Assembly: GCA_004138175.2 (NCBI GenBank)
Contig: RYFE02000001.1
Coordinates: forward strand, 1-64,000
Source of the DNA: Chloroflexales bacterium ZM16-3
GTDB taxonomy: Bacteria > Chloroflexota > Chloroflexia > Chloroflexales > Chloroflexaceae
Direction of reading: 5' to 3'
Length of the DNA: 64,000 nucleotides
In this document: piece after piece, positions 27,501-35,365 of the stretch
Position numbering within the stretch: the first letter of the stretch is position 1
How the letters are laid out: each line of letters opens with the position of its first letter
Notes under the pieces: generated by a model
Seen by the model: only the letters and a program-made list of their open reading frames with translations
Database searches by the model: none
What the model was told of the DNA's origin: nothing
Program-made: the position numbers and the translations under genes

Positions 27501-28109
27501 GAGGCGGCAGCCAACAACCTGCGCGTCACCCTCTCGCGGCTCACCAAGGCGATCGAACCCAACCGCCCGGAGGGTGCGCCCACCTACTACGTCGTTCAGC
27601 AGAGCGATACCTACGGCTTTAACGTCGAGAGCGACCATATCTACGACACGACCGAGTTCTCGGCTAGGGCCGACCAGGCCCGCAGCGCCTTCCAGCGTGG
27701 TCATCGCGACGAAGCCCTCACCCTCTACCGGCGAGCCATCGAGCTCTATGGCGGCACCTTCCTGCCCGACTGCCTGTACGATGACTGGTCGGTGGTGGAG
27801 CGCGAGCGCCTGAGTCTGCTGTTCACCGAGGTGTCGCTGCGGCTTGGGGCGATGCTGATTGAAGATGGACACCCCCATGAGGCGATCGGCCTCGCCTGGC
27901 GCGTCCTAGAGTATGATCAGGCCCAAGAGGAGGCATACCAGCTGCTGATGCGGGCCTACGGCGGCCTCGGCGAGCGCAGCACAGCCCTCCGGCTCTACGC
28001 CCGCTGTGTTGCGGCGCTAGAGCAGGATCTCGGGGTCGAGCCGCTGCCGGAGACGGTGGCGATCTACAACCAGGTGAAGGGCGGGGCTGATCTGCTCCGA
28101 GGCAGCTAG
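24582..28109 (+). CDS. MalT-like NTPase / BTAD (SARP-type) transcriptional activator
   Basis: This 1175-residue regulator has an N-terminal STAND/MalT-type NTPase (about 15-360) with Walker A APAGYGKTTLLTQW and Walker B FLIIDDFHLI. A long TPR-like helical region (about 370-880) and a short HEAT-like stretch (about 865-905) follow. An OmpR-like winged helix (about 910-1005; LGGFGVWRGE, LLQLLLVERGRMLPRD) and a bacterial transcriptional activator domain (about 1015-1165) end the protein. Such proteins bind an inducer and ATP, oligomerise and activate promoters. Target genes are unknown. It lies 57 nt downstream of the Ser/Thr kinase and could be cotranscribed with it. Confidence 0.88.
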   Translation: MTEVAQRRSAAEPGMALLPLKFAPPPVRSEVLLRPDLQALLAEVRLRAATLVTAPAGYGKTTLLTQWVAELTRTGADVCWLSLDAGDSAPALLLAYLINTFQNHQPDVGEQAWRILQSAADLRRDWPLVAGALISELQSDLTTPTFLIIDDFHLIADGPITGALLGYLLRTAPPALHIVVASRRPVGIAPLPRMRAEGELVEVEQSDLSLAWGEAAALLERSGVSLDAEDLQLLLARTEGWVLSVQLAARALVRQAPEQRKAYLHALDSNQQHLFDYLASEVMADLPADLIAFLSRAALSDQVEGSILAEALPLPEADQMLARSLQLGLPITVVDSSDDDGRSYRFHPLWQRLLRERAEEIYTKAELIELHRRYGHAFERRGQLETALSHYAQADDNQAIARALRELAWPLINTPQRDSIRAWIGRLPAELRDSDPELLHMWGQSLAVASGNKALAVISRAAEIYQAQGNAQRELRALSDMAALISWEDRPVDFAAVCVRAVRAANLNRDAWARGAAMASVAALLYSRGRYAAALRVAGHATRHPRGTFWQWLLAMIVSSIQIQQGYPAAALATISAALEIPQVDRDDRLRQHLLRLQAIAFYLQGQTLDATGVALDAHDRLSDFSNEGVIGSSAFFLGLLMLDQGRPEEAATYLARARVVGNRAADDALLARIQVLESYALLKADQPAQAAETAVNLLRQIRTANVDAVGDRYLPRSNADGGESPFVALATHDLWMQILLLVALGEGGETERAAALADDLVAEMSQRGDGLFLALARFYRASLFRQRGDEQRFNEDMQAGWQICEEHRFGYLPFLPPAVIEAAAAQDLQVGVATRVVGEVLRRQLPAEAPSLLLRMLDTGPSPNARVRIAELLGDAGSASAYSALRAMLKDRYGPVRLAAEHALERLVYRPPYTLRIRSLGGFGVWRGEVEIRDRDWRSVKARQLLQLLLVERGRMLPRDRIMDMLWPGLEAEAAANNLRVTLSRLTKAIEPNRPEGAPTYYVVQQSDTYGFNVESDHIYDTTEFSARADQARSAFQRGHRDEALTLYRRAIELYGGTFLPDCLYDDWSVVERERLSLLFTEVSLRLGAMLIEDGHPHEAIGLAWRVLEYDQAQEEAYQLLMRAYGGLGERSTALRLYARCVAALEQDLGVEPLPETVAIYNQVKGGADLLRGS

Positions 28110-28234
28110 CCTGAGCATGTGTAGGCAGCAGGGTTCCGGGGCGGTTTAGCAGGGTTGGGGAGCGGAATGGGTGAGCGCGGGGGAGACGTGCGCGAGGGGG
28201 GACTACCTGCTGCCTGAATCTCGAAGTGATATGG

Positions 28235-28453
28235 TTATTCGACCGTCCGCGCGGGCTCGAAGGTGAACTCTCTACTGCCGTAGCTGCTCAGATGGTTCGT
28301 GATAAAGGCCACCGCCTGCGCGAGCTCGTCGATCTGCTGCTCGGCACCGCTGGCAACATGCTGAATGCGCCCCCGCCACTGGGGCGGTTCAGCTCGCGAC
28401 TCATCAGAGACTACAATGCGCAAGAGGAACGACTCGATCCTTCGCGTTGCCAT
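28235..28453 (-). CDS. Small conserved-looking protein (72 residues)
   Basis: From the ATG at 28453 the protein reads MATRRIESFLLRIVVSDE..., with the segment PPQWRGRIQHVASG and the tail LAQAVAFITNHL. AGAGGGAA lies 6 nt upstream, a good ribosome site. The pattern (inner strand, W-R-G-x-I-Q-H-V, then a helix) resembles short uncharacterised proteins I associate with Chloroflexota and cyanobacteria. No function can be given. It is convergent with the BTAD regulator gene and divergent from leuB. Confidence 0.65.
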   Translation of the reverse strand: MATRRIESFLLRIVVSDESRAEPPQWRGRIQHVASGAEQQIDELAQAVAFITNHLSSYGSREFTFEPARTVE

Positions 28454-28773
28454 AGATTCCCTCTCTGTACGGCTTCTCTGGTGATATGCGTTGGAGCGTA
28501 GCCGTCTGTACCTAGCGCCAGTATATGAGCTAAAAGTTACCCGCTCGTTACCACCATCGAGATAAGGGAACAGCAAACAGCGGATAGGGAGCGGCTTTAG
28601 AGGGTCAGCAGGCAATATACGCCTGTGAATAGTAAAGCGGCTCTAGCCATTCGCGAACGTATGGTATCATCGGTGAGATTTGTGCAGAGGGTATAGAGAA
28701 TAGCTGATTTAAGGCGATGGAATAACCTGTCCCCTGCCCCCTGCCCCCTGCCCCTTTGTAGAGAGAGGTTGAC
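28454..28773. other. Divergent promoter region before leuB with CCCCTGC heptamers
   Basis: This 320-bp gap separates the small minus-strand gene from leuB and must hold both promoters, but I see no near-consensus pair. At 28726-28756 there are about four tandem CCCCTGC heptamers, ending 18 nt before the leuB start. No further gene is recognised. Confidence 0.55.
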
Positions 28774-29844
28774 GTGGACTACACAATCACCGCCCTGCCG
28801 GGCGACGGTATCGGCCCCGAGGTGGTGGCCGAGGCGACGAAGACGCTCTACGCCGTGGGCGCGCGCTACGGCCACAGCTTCCAGATCCGCGAGGCGCTGA
28901 TCGGCGGCATTGCTATCGACCAGACCGGCTCGCCCCTGCCCGATGAGACGGTCGCCGCCTGCCGTGCGGGCGGCGCGGTGCTGCTGGGCGCTGTCGGCGG
29001 CCCGAAGTGGGACGACCCCAACGCCAAGGTGCGCCCTGAGCAGGGTCTGCTCGGCATCCGCAAGGCCCTCGGCCTCTACGCCAACCTGCGCCCCGTCACT
29101 GTCCACCCGCTGCTGATCGACGCCTCGCCCCTGCGCCCCGAGCGCCTCGCCGGCGTGGATCTGATGGTCGTGCGCGAGCTCACCGGCGGGATCTACTTCG
29201 GCGAGAAACGCCGCGACCGCGACGCGCACGGCGAGTGGGCCAGCGACCTGTGCATCTACAGTCAGGCTGAGGTCGAGCGGATTGTGCGCCTGGCCGCCGG
29301 CCTGGCCCGCGAGCGCAATGGTCATCTGACCCTGGTCGATAAGGCGAACGTCCTAGAGACAAGTCGGCTCTGGCGCAGCATCACGACGAAGATCATGCGC
29401 GAGGAGTTCTCCGACCTGCAGTTCGACTGGATGCTGGTGGATGCCTGCGCCATGCACCTGCTGCGCCGGCCGAGCGACTTCGACGTGATCGTCACCGAGA
29501 ATATGTTCGGCGACATCCTCACCGACGAGGCATCGATGCTGGCTGGCTCGATGGGCATGCTGCCAAGCGCCTCGCTCGGCGCGGGCCAGATGGGGCTCTA
29601 CGAGCCGATCCATGGCAGTGCGCCTGACATCGCTGGCCAGGGCAAGGCCAACCCCCTGGGCACCATCCTCAGCGCCGCCCTGCTCCTGCGCCACTCCTTC
29701 GGCCTAGAGGCCGAGGCCCGCGCCGTCGAGTCGGCAGCCTCCGCCGTCCTGGAGGCTGGCATCGTCACCGGCGACATCGCCCGCGGCGACCAGCGCGCCC
29801 GCAGCACCGCCGAGGTCGGCGACGCCGTAGCGAGCAGAATATAA
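28774..29844 (+). CDS. leuB: 3-isopropylmalate dehydrogenase
   Basis: This 356-residue enzyme oxidatively decarboxylates 3-isopropylmalate with NAD in leucine synthesis. Motifs include [33 protein letters not shown]-like residues, [12 protein letters not shown] with the catalytic Tyr, [13 protein letters not shown] with the catalytic Lys, and [10 protein letters not shown] with metal-binding Asp. It starts with GTG at 28774, preceded by GAGAGG. leuC and leuD are not adjacent. A large palindrome interrupted by two MITE copies follows the stop codon. Confidence 0.95.
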   Translation: MDYTITALPGDGIGPEVVAEATKTLYAVGARYGHSFQIREALIGGIAIDQTGSPLPDETVAACRAGGAVLLGAVGGPKWDDPNAKVRPEQGLLGIRKALGLYANLRPVTVHPLLIDASPLRPERLAGVDLMVVRELTGGIYFGEKRRDRDAHGEWASDLCIYSQAEVERIVRLAAGLARERNGHLTLVDKANVLETSRLWRSITTKIMREEFSDLQFDWMLVDACAMHLLRRPSDFDVIVTENMFGDILTDEASMLAGSMGMLPSASLGAGQMGLYEPIHGSAPDIAGQGKANPLGTILSAALLLRHSFGLEAEARAVESAASAVLEAGIVTGDIARGDQRARSTAEVGDAVASRI

Positions 29845-29867
29845 AAACGAATAGGCAGCGAATAAAC

Positions 29868-29990
29868 GCAATACCGCAGAAGTAACTCTGTCACCCATGT
29901 CACGCTGAGCGCAGCGAAGCGTCCCGGTCGGGATTCTTCGCTGCGCTCAGAATGACAGAACACTTCACAGGGTTACTTCTGCGGTATTGC
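29868..29990. mobile_element. MITE-like element, copy 1
   Basis: This 123-bp non-coding element has terminal inverted repeats GCAATACCGCAGAAGTAAC and an inner palindrome around TGAGCGCAGCGAAG...CTTCGCTGCGCTCA. It is flanked on both sides by the 8-bp direct repeat GAATAAAC (29860-29867 and 29991-29998), which looks like a target duplication. No transposase is encoded. Confidence 0.85.
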
Positions 29991-29998
29991 GAATAAAC

Positions 29999-30121
29999 GT
30001 AATACCGCAGAAGTAACCCTGTCACCCATGTCACGCTGAGCGCAGCGAAGCGTCCCGGCCGGGATTCTTCGCTGCGCTCAGAATGACAGAACACTTCACA
30101 GGGTTACTTCTGCGGTATTGC
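29999..30121. mobile_element. MITE-like element, copy 2 (tandem)
   Basis: Nearly identical to copy 1, differing at a few bases including the second terminal base (GTAATACC instead of GCAATACC). It is followed by GAATAAAC at 30122-30129, so the period is exactly 131 bp. It could be a second insertion at the same target or a tandem duplication of copy 1 plus its target repeat. Confidence 0.85.
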
Positions 30122-30184
30122 GAATAAACGAATAGGGTATTGGAACCCTATTCGTTTATTCGCTGCCTATTCGTTATCCCCAGC

Positions 30185-30403
30185 CTACACGAACCCGCGA
30201 CCAGCGCTCTTGGTGATGCGGACATCCAGGCTGCCGGCGAATGCCTTGAGGCTCTCGGCATCAAGGGCCTCAAGGGCATTCAGCTCATCAGGGGTCAGGT
30301 CGTAGCCTTTACATGCCTCGTGGGCGTTATCGATCAGCTGTTGGCGAAATGCGGCGTCGGTGACGGCGCGGCCGATGATCTGCTGGACAGCTTCCTGCGA
30401 CAT
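30185..30403 (-). CDS. NHLP-leader-like small protein (Os1348/Franean1_4349-type, putative RiPP precursor)
   Basis: The 72-residue protein reads MSQEAVQQIIGRAVTDAAFR, then a QQLIDNAHEACKGYDLTPDEL segment split by no gaps, LNALEALDAESLKAFAGSLD, and a short tail VRITKSAGRGFV. This pattern (IGRAxTDxxFRxxL, xxYDLTPxExxAL, DAExLxxFA) matches my memory of nitrile-hydratase-leader-like small proteins, some of which are precursors of modified peptides. The tail after the leader is only about 12 residues, with no Cys. The gene starts 5 nt after the stop of the cyclase-ATPase gene, with AGGAG overlapping that stop, so the two are certainly cotranscribed. No maturation or export enzyme is nearby. The function is unknown. 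Confidence 0.62.
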   Translation of the reverse strand: MSQEAVQQIIGRAVTDAAFRQQLIDNAHEACKGYDLTPDELNALEALDAESLKAFAGSLDVRITKSAGRGFV

Positions 30404-30408
30404 GGGTG

Positions 30409-33400
30409 TTACTCCTGTTTCTCATTGACGGTGCGCTGCGCCGCAATCCGGCTCAGCTCAGCGTTGGCTCCAATCCGGCGGAATGTCTCCTCTGCCTGCC
30501 TAAGATACGCATCTGATGCCGCAGGGTTTCGCACGGTCAGGTATTTGCCATGACGGCTCCAGGTGCGTGCCAGCTCGAAACTGCTGCGGATATCGTGAAA
30601 GACAGACTCGGCGACGCGAAAGTGATCCTCGGCAGGCAATCCCTGTAACTCGGCGATCTGTCCGGCTAGGCGACGGGCTAGGCCATAGTCTAATCGGCTG
30701 CCCAGCTGATCGGCGAGGCTGGCTGCACGTGCGGCCCCGTCTGCGGCGCGGGCCAGGATCTCGGGCTGCGCACCCGCTGCCCCCACGAGCATGTCGGCCT
30801 CAGCAATCGCGTAGGTTGCCTCGACCAGGAGCTGCGGCACCTGGATGTCTTCGGCGATCTGGTGGGCCTGCTCAGCAAGATCGCGTGCGGATGCGGGGTC
30901 GCCCTGGGCATTGTGTGTGAGCGCCATCAGCGCCAGCGTATTGCCAAGCTGGTAGCTGGCGCTCTGATCACGGTAGATCGTGATTGCCTGCTCGTAGTAG
31001 ACCCCGGACTGTGCCCAGTCGCCACGGTTATAGCTCACCAGCCCAAGCGTGTCGCAGGTCTGCGCGATGCCAAGCTGGTCGCCCATCTCATCGCAGAGCG
31101 CCCCGGCATCCCGACATGCCTGCGCGGCCTCGTCGTAGCGATCGAGCCGGTAGTAGGCATAGGCAGCGTTAAGCAGCACGCTACCGAGCATATATTTTGT
31201 TTGCACCTTACGGGCCAGATCCTCGGCCCGCTCGTAGCACATGATTGCTCGTTCGTAGTCGCTCTGGAGCTGGGCTAGGTAGCCGAGGTTGTTGTGCGAC
31301 TTGCTACATCCGAAGAGGTCGTCGATCGCCTCCTGGGCTGCCAGGGCGTTCTCGAAGTGGAAGCGGGCCTGGTCGTACTGGCCGCGCATTCCATGGATGG
31401 TGCCGATCTGCTGCTGGAGGTCGGCCTCGATCCGCTCGTCCTCGGCGCTACGCCGGTCGTTGCGGATCTTGGCCAGGCCGACCTGGCAGATCTCAAGGGC
31501 CTGGTCGTACTCGCCAAGGCGGCGCAGCACGAGGCCCATATCGGCGTAGATCGCCGAGAGCAGCAGAGGCGGCACCGCGTTGATGGCTGCCTCGCAGGTC
31601 GCCTCGGCCTGGTGCAGCTTCTCCAGGGCCTCGCCGTAGCGCCCCTGCTTCTCCAGTGCGTCGCCCCAGGAGCGCAGCACCTCGGCGCTGACGGCAGGCG
31701 GGAGTCGGGAGTCGGGAGTCGGGAGTCGGGAGTCGGGAGTTGGGGGTTGGAGATCAGCGGCCCCGACTCCTGACTCCTGAGACGGGAGTCGGGAGTCAGG
31801 AGTTGGGGGTTGGAGATCAGCGGCCCCGACTCCTGACTCCTGACTCCTGACTCCCAGGATCGCCGCATACTCCTGCTGGGCCTCATCGTAGCGGCCGAGG
31901 GTGCAGAGCACGTCGCCGAGGGCCTCGCGGGCCTCCCATGCGCGTGAGCTGTTGGGGGTTTCGGCCAGGGCCTCTAGCGCCCAGCGGTAGGACTGGATGG
32001 CCTGCTCGTTAGCGTAGTCGTCGCGGGCGATGTGGCCGGACAGTAGCAGGTAGGGCACGGCCCGCTCGGGCGTGTCGCTGTGGCGGTAGTGGTGGGCCAG
32101 CAGGAAGATCGCTGTGCCGTTGCTGCGGGCGGCCCGGCTCATCACCGAGCCGTTGCGCCCAATCTGCACCAGGTAGTTCTTGCCGTCGTCGCCATACTCG
32201 GCCCGCACCTGCACAAGGTCGTCGCGGTAGCGCTGCTCCAGGTACTCGCCGATGCGGCGGTGTAGCTCGCGCCTCCTCGCGTAGAGCAGGCTCTGGTAGA
32301 CCACCTCCTGCATGAGGCCGTGGCGGAAGAGGTGAACCTGCTCAGGGATCTCACGCTCCATGCTGGTGAGATCCTGGGCATCGAGATGAGCAAGCTGGAG
32401 GAGCAGGGCCGAATGTTCTTCCAGGTGGATCGACTGGAGCAGGCCGACGGGGAAGCGCTGGCCGATCACGGCGGCGACGCGCAGGATGGAGCGCGAGCGC
32501 TCATCGAGGCGATCGATGCGGGCGAGCATGAGGCCGCTTAGGCTGTCGGGCAGGGTGTCCAAACCGGCGTTGCTGCTGCGCACGGCGCGCAGCAACTCCT
32601 CTAGGAAGAGCGGGTTCCCAGCGGCGCGGGCGACGAGCTGGCCGCGCAGCTCGTCGCTGAGGGGGGCGTCTCCGGCAAGCCTGTCCAGCAGGGCCGCGCA
32701 ATCCGTAGCGGGCAGATCGTTCAACTCCAGCTCAGCGGCATCATCGCCCTGGGGGCCGCCGCCCCAGTCGAGTTGGCTGCGGTGCAGGCCGAGCAGGAGC
32801 AGCGGCGCATCCTCAAGGTTTGCGGCCACATACTGCCAGAGGTCGAGCGAGACCTGGTCGGCCCAGTGGAGGTTATCGAAGATGACGAGCAGCCCGCCGT
32901 CGGTGCGGGCGGCGGTCTGGAGCAGCGCGTTGATCATCTCGAAGCGGCGGGCCTGGCGCTGCTGCGGGTCGAGGGCGCGGACGATTAGGGTGTCCTCAAC
33001 CTCGATCCGCACTAGCTCGGACAGGAGGGGCAGCCAGTCGTCGGCGGGGATGTCGGCGGCCTCCATGGCCGAGCCGAGCTTCGCGGCCCGAACCTCGTGC
33101 CCGTCCGCCGGGGCGATCCCGCAGAGGTCGCGCAGCAGTTCGCCCCAGGGCGTATAGGGCGTGTTGGTGTTGAAGGAGAGGCAGCGCACCTGGATAGTGT
33201 GGAGGTCGGGGTTTACGTCGAGCAGGGCGGCGGCCAGGCGACTCTTCCCGATGCCGGCCTCGCCGCTGACCCGCACGACCCGGCCCTCGCCGGTGCGGAC
33301 GGCGGCAAGGTGCTCGCGCAGCCAGAAGAGCTCCTCTTCACGCCCGACCAGAGGCTGGGCGGGCGGCGCATCGGCGGCGGCGCGGACGCTCTCGCTCGTG

Positions 33401-34941
33401 AGGCGTAGCAGCTGTAGGGGCTCGGCTTTGCCCTTCACCGCCACCAGTTCCGGGCTGTCGCAGCAAAGCGCGTGGCCGATCAGGGCGGCGGTGGCCGCCG
33501 AGCAGCGCACCTCGCCCCAGTCAGTCTTCACCATCACCCGCGCGGCCACATTCACCGCGTCGCCCATTACCGTGTACTCTTTGCGCTCGGCGGTGCCCAC
33601 ATTCCCGGCAAAGACATTGCCGGTGTTCAGGCCGATTCTCAATTGCAGATTGCAGATTGTAGGTTGCAGATTTGGGCCGGAGCTCGGATCAAGCAGAGCG
33701 CCAATCTGCAATCTGCAATCTGCAATTTGCAATTGCATAGCAAGGGCGGCGCGAGCGGCCCGCTCGGCGTGGTCCTCGTAGGCGATGGGAGCGCCGAAGA
33801 CGGCCAGGAGCTTATCGCCCTCGTCGGCAAGGTCGAGCTTGTTGACGAAGCCGCCATACTGCTGCACCACGGTCTGGATGGGGCGCAGGAAGGCGTCTAC
33901 CACAGCGGCGGCGCGATCTGCAGGCAGTTGCTCAACTTGCTCGCTGAGCCCGAGCACCTGGGCGAAGAGCACCGTGACTGGGCGCAGGTCGGCCTCGACC
34001 ACGGGGCGCTGCGGGTCGGCCAGAATGCGCAGGACGAGGCTGGGCGGCAAGTAGGGGCTGATGCGGTCGATCTGCCCGGCGATACGGCTTAGGGCGGCTA
34101 GGCTAAAGCTGGTGAGCGGCTCATCAGGAGGCGGCGGGGAGATCGGGGCAGTTGCCCGTAGGTCGCGCACACGCACGTAGCCCTCGGCCACCTCTTCGCC
34201 CAGGGCGTCGGCGGCGACGGTGGCCCAGGCATGCGGGCCGAGCACCAGCTCGCCACGCCCGCCGTAGCCCTCAGCCAGGGCGACGCCGTTGACCGTGTGG
34301 CCCATGGCGCTGTAGCGCAGAGCCTGGGGATGTCCGGCGCTCACCAGGGCCACTCGCCCACGTTCTACGCCGATGTGCATACTCAGGGGGAAGGTTCCCA
34401 CGCCTGCCACGTGGCGCTGGAAGTCGCTTAGCTCGCGCAGCAGATCGAGGGCGGTGGCCGTGGCGGCGTGGGTGTGGTTTGGACCCTCGAAGAGCACCAG
34501 CAGGGCGTCGCCGCCAAAGGTGATCAGGTCGCCGCCGGCCCGCTGGATGATGCTAATCATCGTGCCGAAGTAGCTGTTGAGGGTGTCGGTGACAAGCTCG
34601 GTGCCCTCGCGACCGAGGGCTGAGAGGCGCTCGGCGAGGGCGGTGGAGCCGCTGACATCGGCGAAGAGCAGGGAACCCTCGACCCACTCTAGCCAGGGTT
34701 GCGCGCTGGCGTCAGCAAGCTGGCGCTGGAGCAGGCGGCGCGGCAGGTAGGTGCTAATAGCGTAGCGGGCGCTGGCGATCTGGGCGGCGGCGGCGAAGCG
34801 GTCGGGGTCGCGCGCGGTGCCGTCGAGCAGCCGGTCGGCCAGCTCGGCGTCAAGGTATCGGCGCAGCGGGGTGTCGATGGCGCGGGTGGGTGCGGCGTCC
34901 TGGCCGGCTACTGCATTCAGCATGTGATCGGCGTGAGACAT
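30409..34941 (-). CDS. Double class III cyclase - AAA ATPase - TPR signalling protein
   Basis: This 1510-residue protein has two cyclase homology domains. The first (about 88-265) keeps both metal aspartates, D95 in FADVSG and D145 in FGGD. The second (about 320-515) has FAQV, so Q328 replaces the first Asp, while D376 remains; it is probably regulatory. A 32-residue repeat-encoded insert (403-434) lies in the second domain. An AAA-type ATPase follows, with Walker A SGEAGIGKSRL near 559-569 and Walker B LLVIFDNLHWAD. The C-terminal third (about 950-1450) is TPR-like and contains a second repeat insert (about 1029-1081). Whether it makes cAMP is not known. It is followed after 5 nt by the NHLP-like gene. 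Confidence 0.88.
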   Translation of the reverse strand: MSHADHMLNAVAGQDAAPTRAIDTPLRRYLDAELADRLLDGTARDPDRFAAAAQIASARYAISTYLPRRLLQRQLADASAQPWLEWVEGSLLFADVSGSTALAERLSALGREGTELVTDTLNSYFGTMISIIQRAGGDLITFGGDALLVLFEGPNHTHAATATALDLLRELSDFQRHVAGVGTFPLSMHIGVERGRVALVSAGHPQALRYSAMGHTVNGVALAEGYGGRGELVLGPHAWATVAADALGEEVAEGYVRVRDLRATAPISPPPPDEPLTSFSLAALSRIAGQIDRISPYLPPSLVLRILADPQRPVVEADLRPVTVLFAQVLGLSEQVEQLPADRAAAVVDAFLRPIQTVVQQYGGFVNKLDLADEGDKLLAVFGAPIAYEDHAERAARAALAMQLQIADCRLQIGALLDPSSGPNLQPTICNLQLRIGLNTGNVFAGNVGTAERKEYTVMGDAVNVAARVMVKTDWGEVRCSAATAALIGHALCCDSPELVAVKGKAEPLQLLRLTSESVRAAADAPPAQPLVGREEELFWLREHLAAVRTGEGRVVRVSGEAGIGKSRLAAALLDVNPDLHTIQVRCLSFNTNTPYTPWGELLRDLCGIAPADGHEVRAAKLGSAMEAADIPADDWLPLLSELVRIEVEDTLIVRALDPQQRQARRFEMINALLQTAARTDGGLLVIFDNLHWADQVSLDLWQYVAANLEDAPLLLLGLHRSQLDWGGGPQGDDAAELELNDLPATDCAALLDRLAGDAPLSDELRGQLVARAAGNPLFLEELLRAVRSSNAGLDTLPDSLSGLMLARIDRLDERSRSILRVAAVIGQRFPVGLLQSIHLEEHSALLLQLAHLDAQDLTSMEREIPEQVHLFRHGLMQEVVYQSLLYARRRELHRRIGEYLEQRYRDDLVQVRAEYGDDGKNYLVQIGRNGSVMSRAARSNGTAIFLLAHHYRHSDTPERAVPYLLLSGHIARDDYANEQAIQSYRWALEALAETPNSSRAWEAREALGDVLCTLGRYDEAQQEYAAILGVRSQESGVGAADLQPPTPDSRLPSQESGVGAADLQPPTPDSRLPTPDSRLPPAVSAEVLRSWGDALEKQGRYGEALEKLHQAEATCEAAINAVPPLLLSAIYADMGLVLRRLGEYDQALEICQVGLAKIRNDRRSAEDERIEADLQQQIGTIHGMRGQYDQARFHFENALAAQEAIDDLFGCSKSHNNLGYLAQLQSDYERAIMCYERAEDLARKVQTKYMLGSVLLNAAYAYYRLDRYDEAAQACRDAGALCDEMGDQLGIAQTCDTLGLVSYNRGDWAQSGVYYEQAITIYRDQSASYQLGNTLALMALTHNAQGDPASARDLAEQAHQIAEDIQVPQLLVEATYAIAEADMLVGAAGAQPEILARAADGAARAASLADQLGSRLDYGLARRLAGQIAELQGLPAEDHFRVAESVFHDIRSSFELARTWSRHGKYLTVRNPAASDAYLRQAEETFRRIGANAELSRIAAQRTVNEKQE
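31700..31855. repeat. GGGAGTC heptamer element inside the cyclase-ATPase gene
   Basis: The 156-bp block (exactly 52 codons) consists of GGGAGTC heptamers, a TTGGGGG stretch and inverted GACTCCT units. A segment containing GTTGGAGATCAGCGGCCCC occurs twice. It lies in the TPR region and keeps the frame open; the translation is low-complexity (TPDSRLP repeated). Confidence 0.9.
33640..33735. repeat. TTGCAGA heptamer palindrome inside cyclase domain 2
   Basis: The left arm (33640-33671) and inverted right arm (33702-33735) are the same heptamer family as at 16370-16428, around a unique 30-bp centre. The 96 bp correspond exactly to codons 403-434 of the gene and fall between the A-L-A-M helix and the RIGLNTG strand of the cyclase fold. 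Confidence 0.92.
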
Positions 34942-35365
34942 CGCGCTCCGCTAGGGATAGGGAACAGGGAACAGGGGACAGGGGACAGGGAAGCAAGGTG
35001 GCCACCGCTATGCAATGGCTCGCCTGTACCGTGTACGCTATTCCCTTGTTGAAGGCCACTGCTACAGGCCATTATATACCTGTCGCGCCGGTGGCGCTGC
35101 TTCTTTCGTTGGATCTCTGGGGTTGCCTTCTGATTTAACGACAGGGAGATGACAATTCGATGACAGGGGGGGAGCTGTTGCCCTACAAAATGGTACTGCG
35201 TCGCGGACATATGCTGATTTCGTTGGCACATGCCCACAGCGCAATAGAAAGATTCCGGGGGCCGCAGGCCCCAAACAGCAGTATGTATCGCGCCGGTGGC
35301 GGGGTTGTGGCGGGCGGAGCCCGCCTTAAACCCCGCCTATCGAGGTGGCAGCGCCGGAGCGCGCG
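34942..35365. other. Gap between cyphA-type gene and cyclase gene, repeats only
   Basis: At 34953-34992 there are five GGGAACA/GGGGACA heptamers, 12 nt upstream of the cyclase-ATPase start. A hairpin lies at 35298-35337. I see no gene in these 424 bp and no clear promoter for the large gene. Confidence 0.55.
35298..35337. terminator. Two-tier GC hairpin downstream of cyanophycin synthetase
   Basis: Outer arms GGCGGGGTT/AACCCCGCC enclose inner arms GGCGGGC-GGA-GCCCGCC (35309-35325). It lies 29 nt beyond the 3' end of the cyanophycin synthetase gene. There is no T-run, so the terminator role is inferred from position. Confidence 0.55.

Larger units (their letters stand above)
29846..30175. repeat. 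31-bp-arm palindrome after leuB, interrupted by two MITE copies
   Basis: Left-arm bases 29846-29867 and 30130-30138 together form a 31-nt sequence whose exact complement is 30145-30175, with loop ATTGGA (30139-30144). The left arm is split by 262 bp: two 123-bp elements, each followed by GAATAAAC. Without the inserts the structure would be a perfect 68-bp hairpin 1 nt past the leuB stop. The arms are built of CGAATAx-like units. Confidence 0.9.

Noticed and set aside
29868-30121. Small genes inside the MITE copies
   Set aside because: Short frames occur on both strands because the element is palindromic; no start site or conserved protein is evident.
31700-31855. CRISPR array
   Set aside because: The repeats have 7-nt period and no spacers of constant length; no cas gene is in the window.
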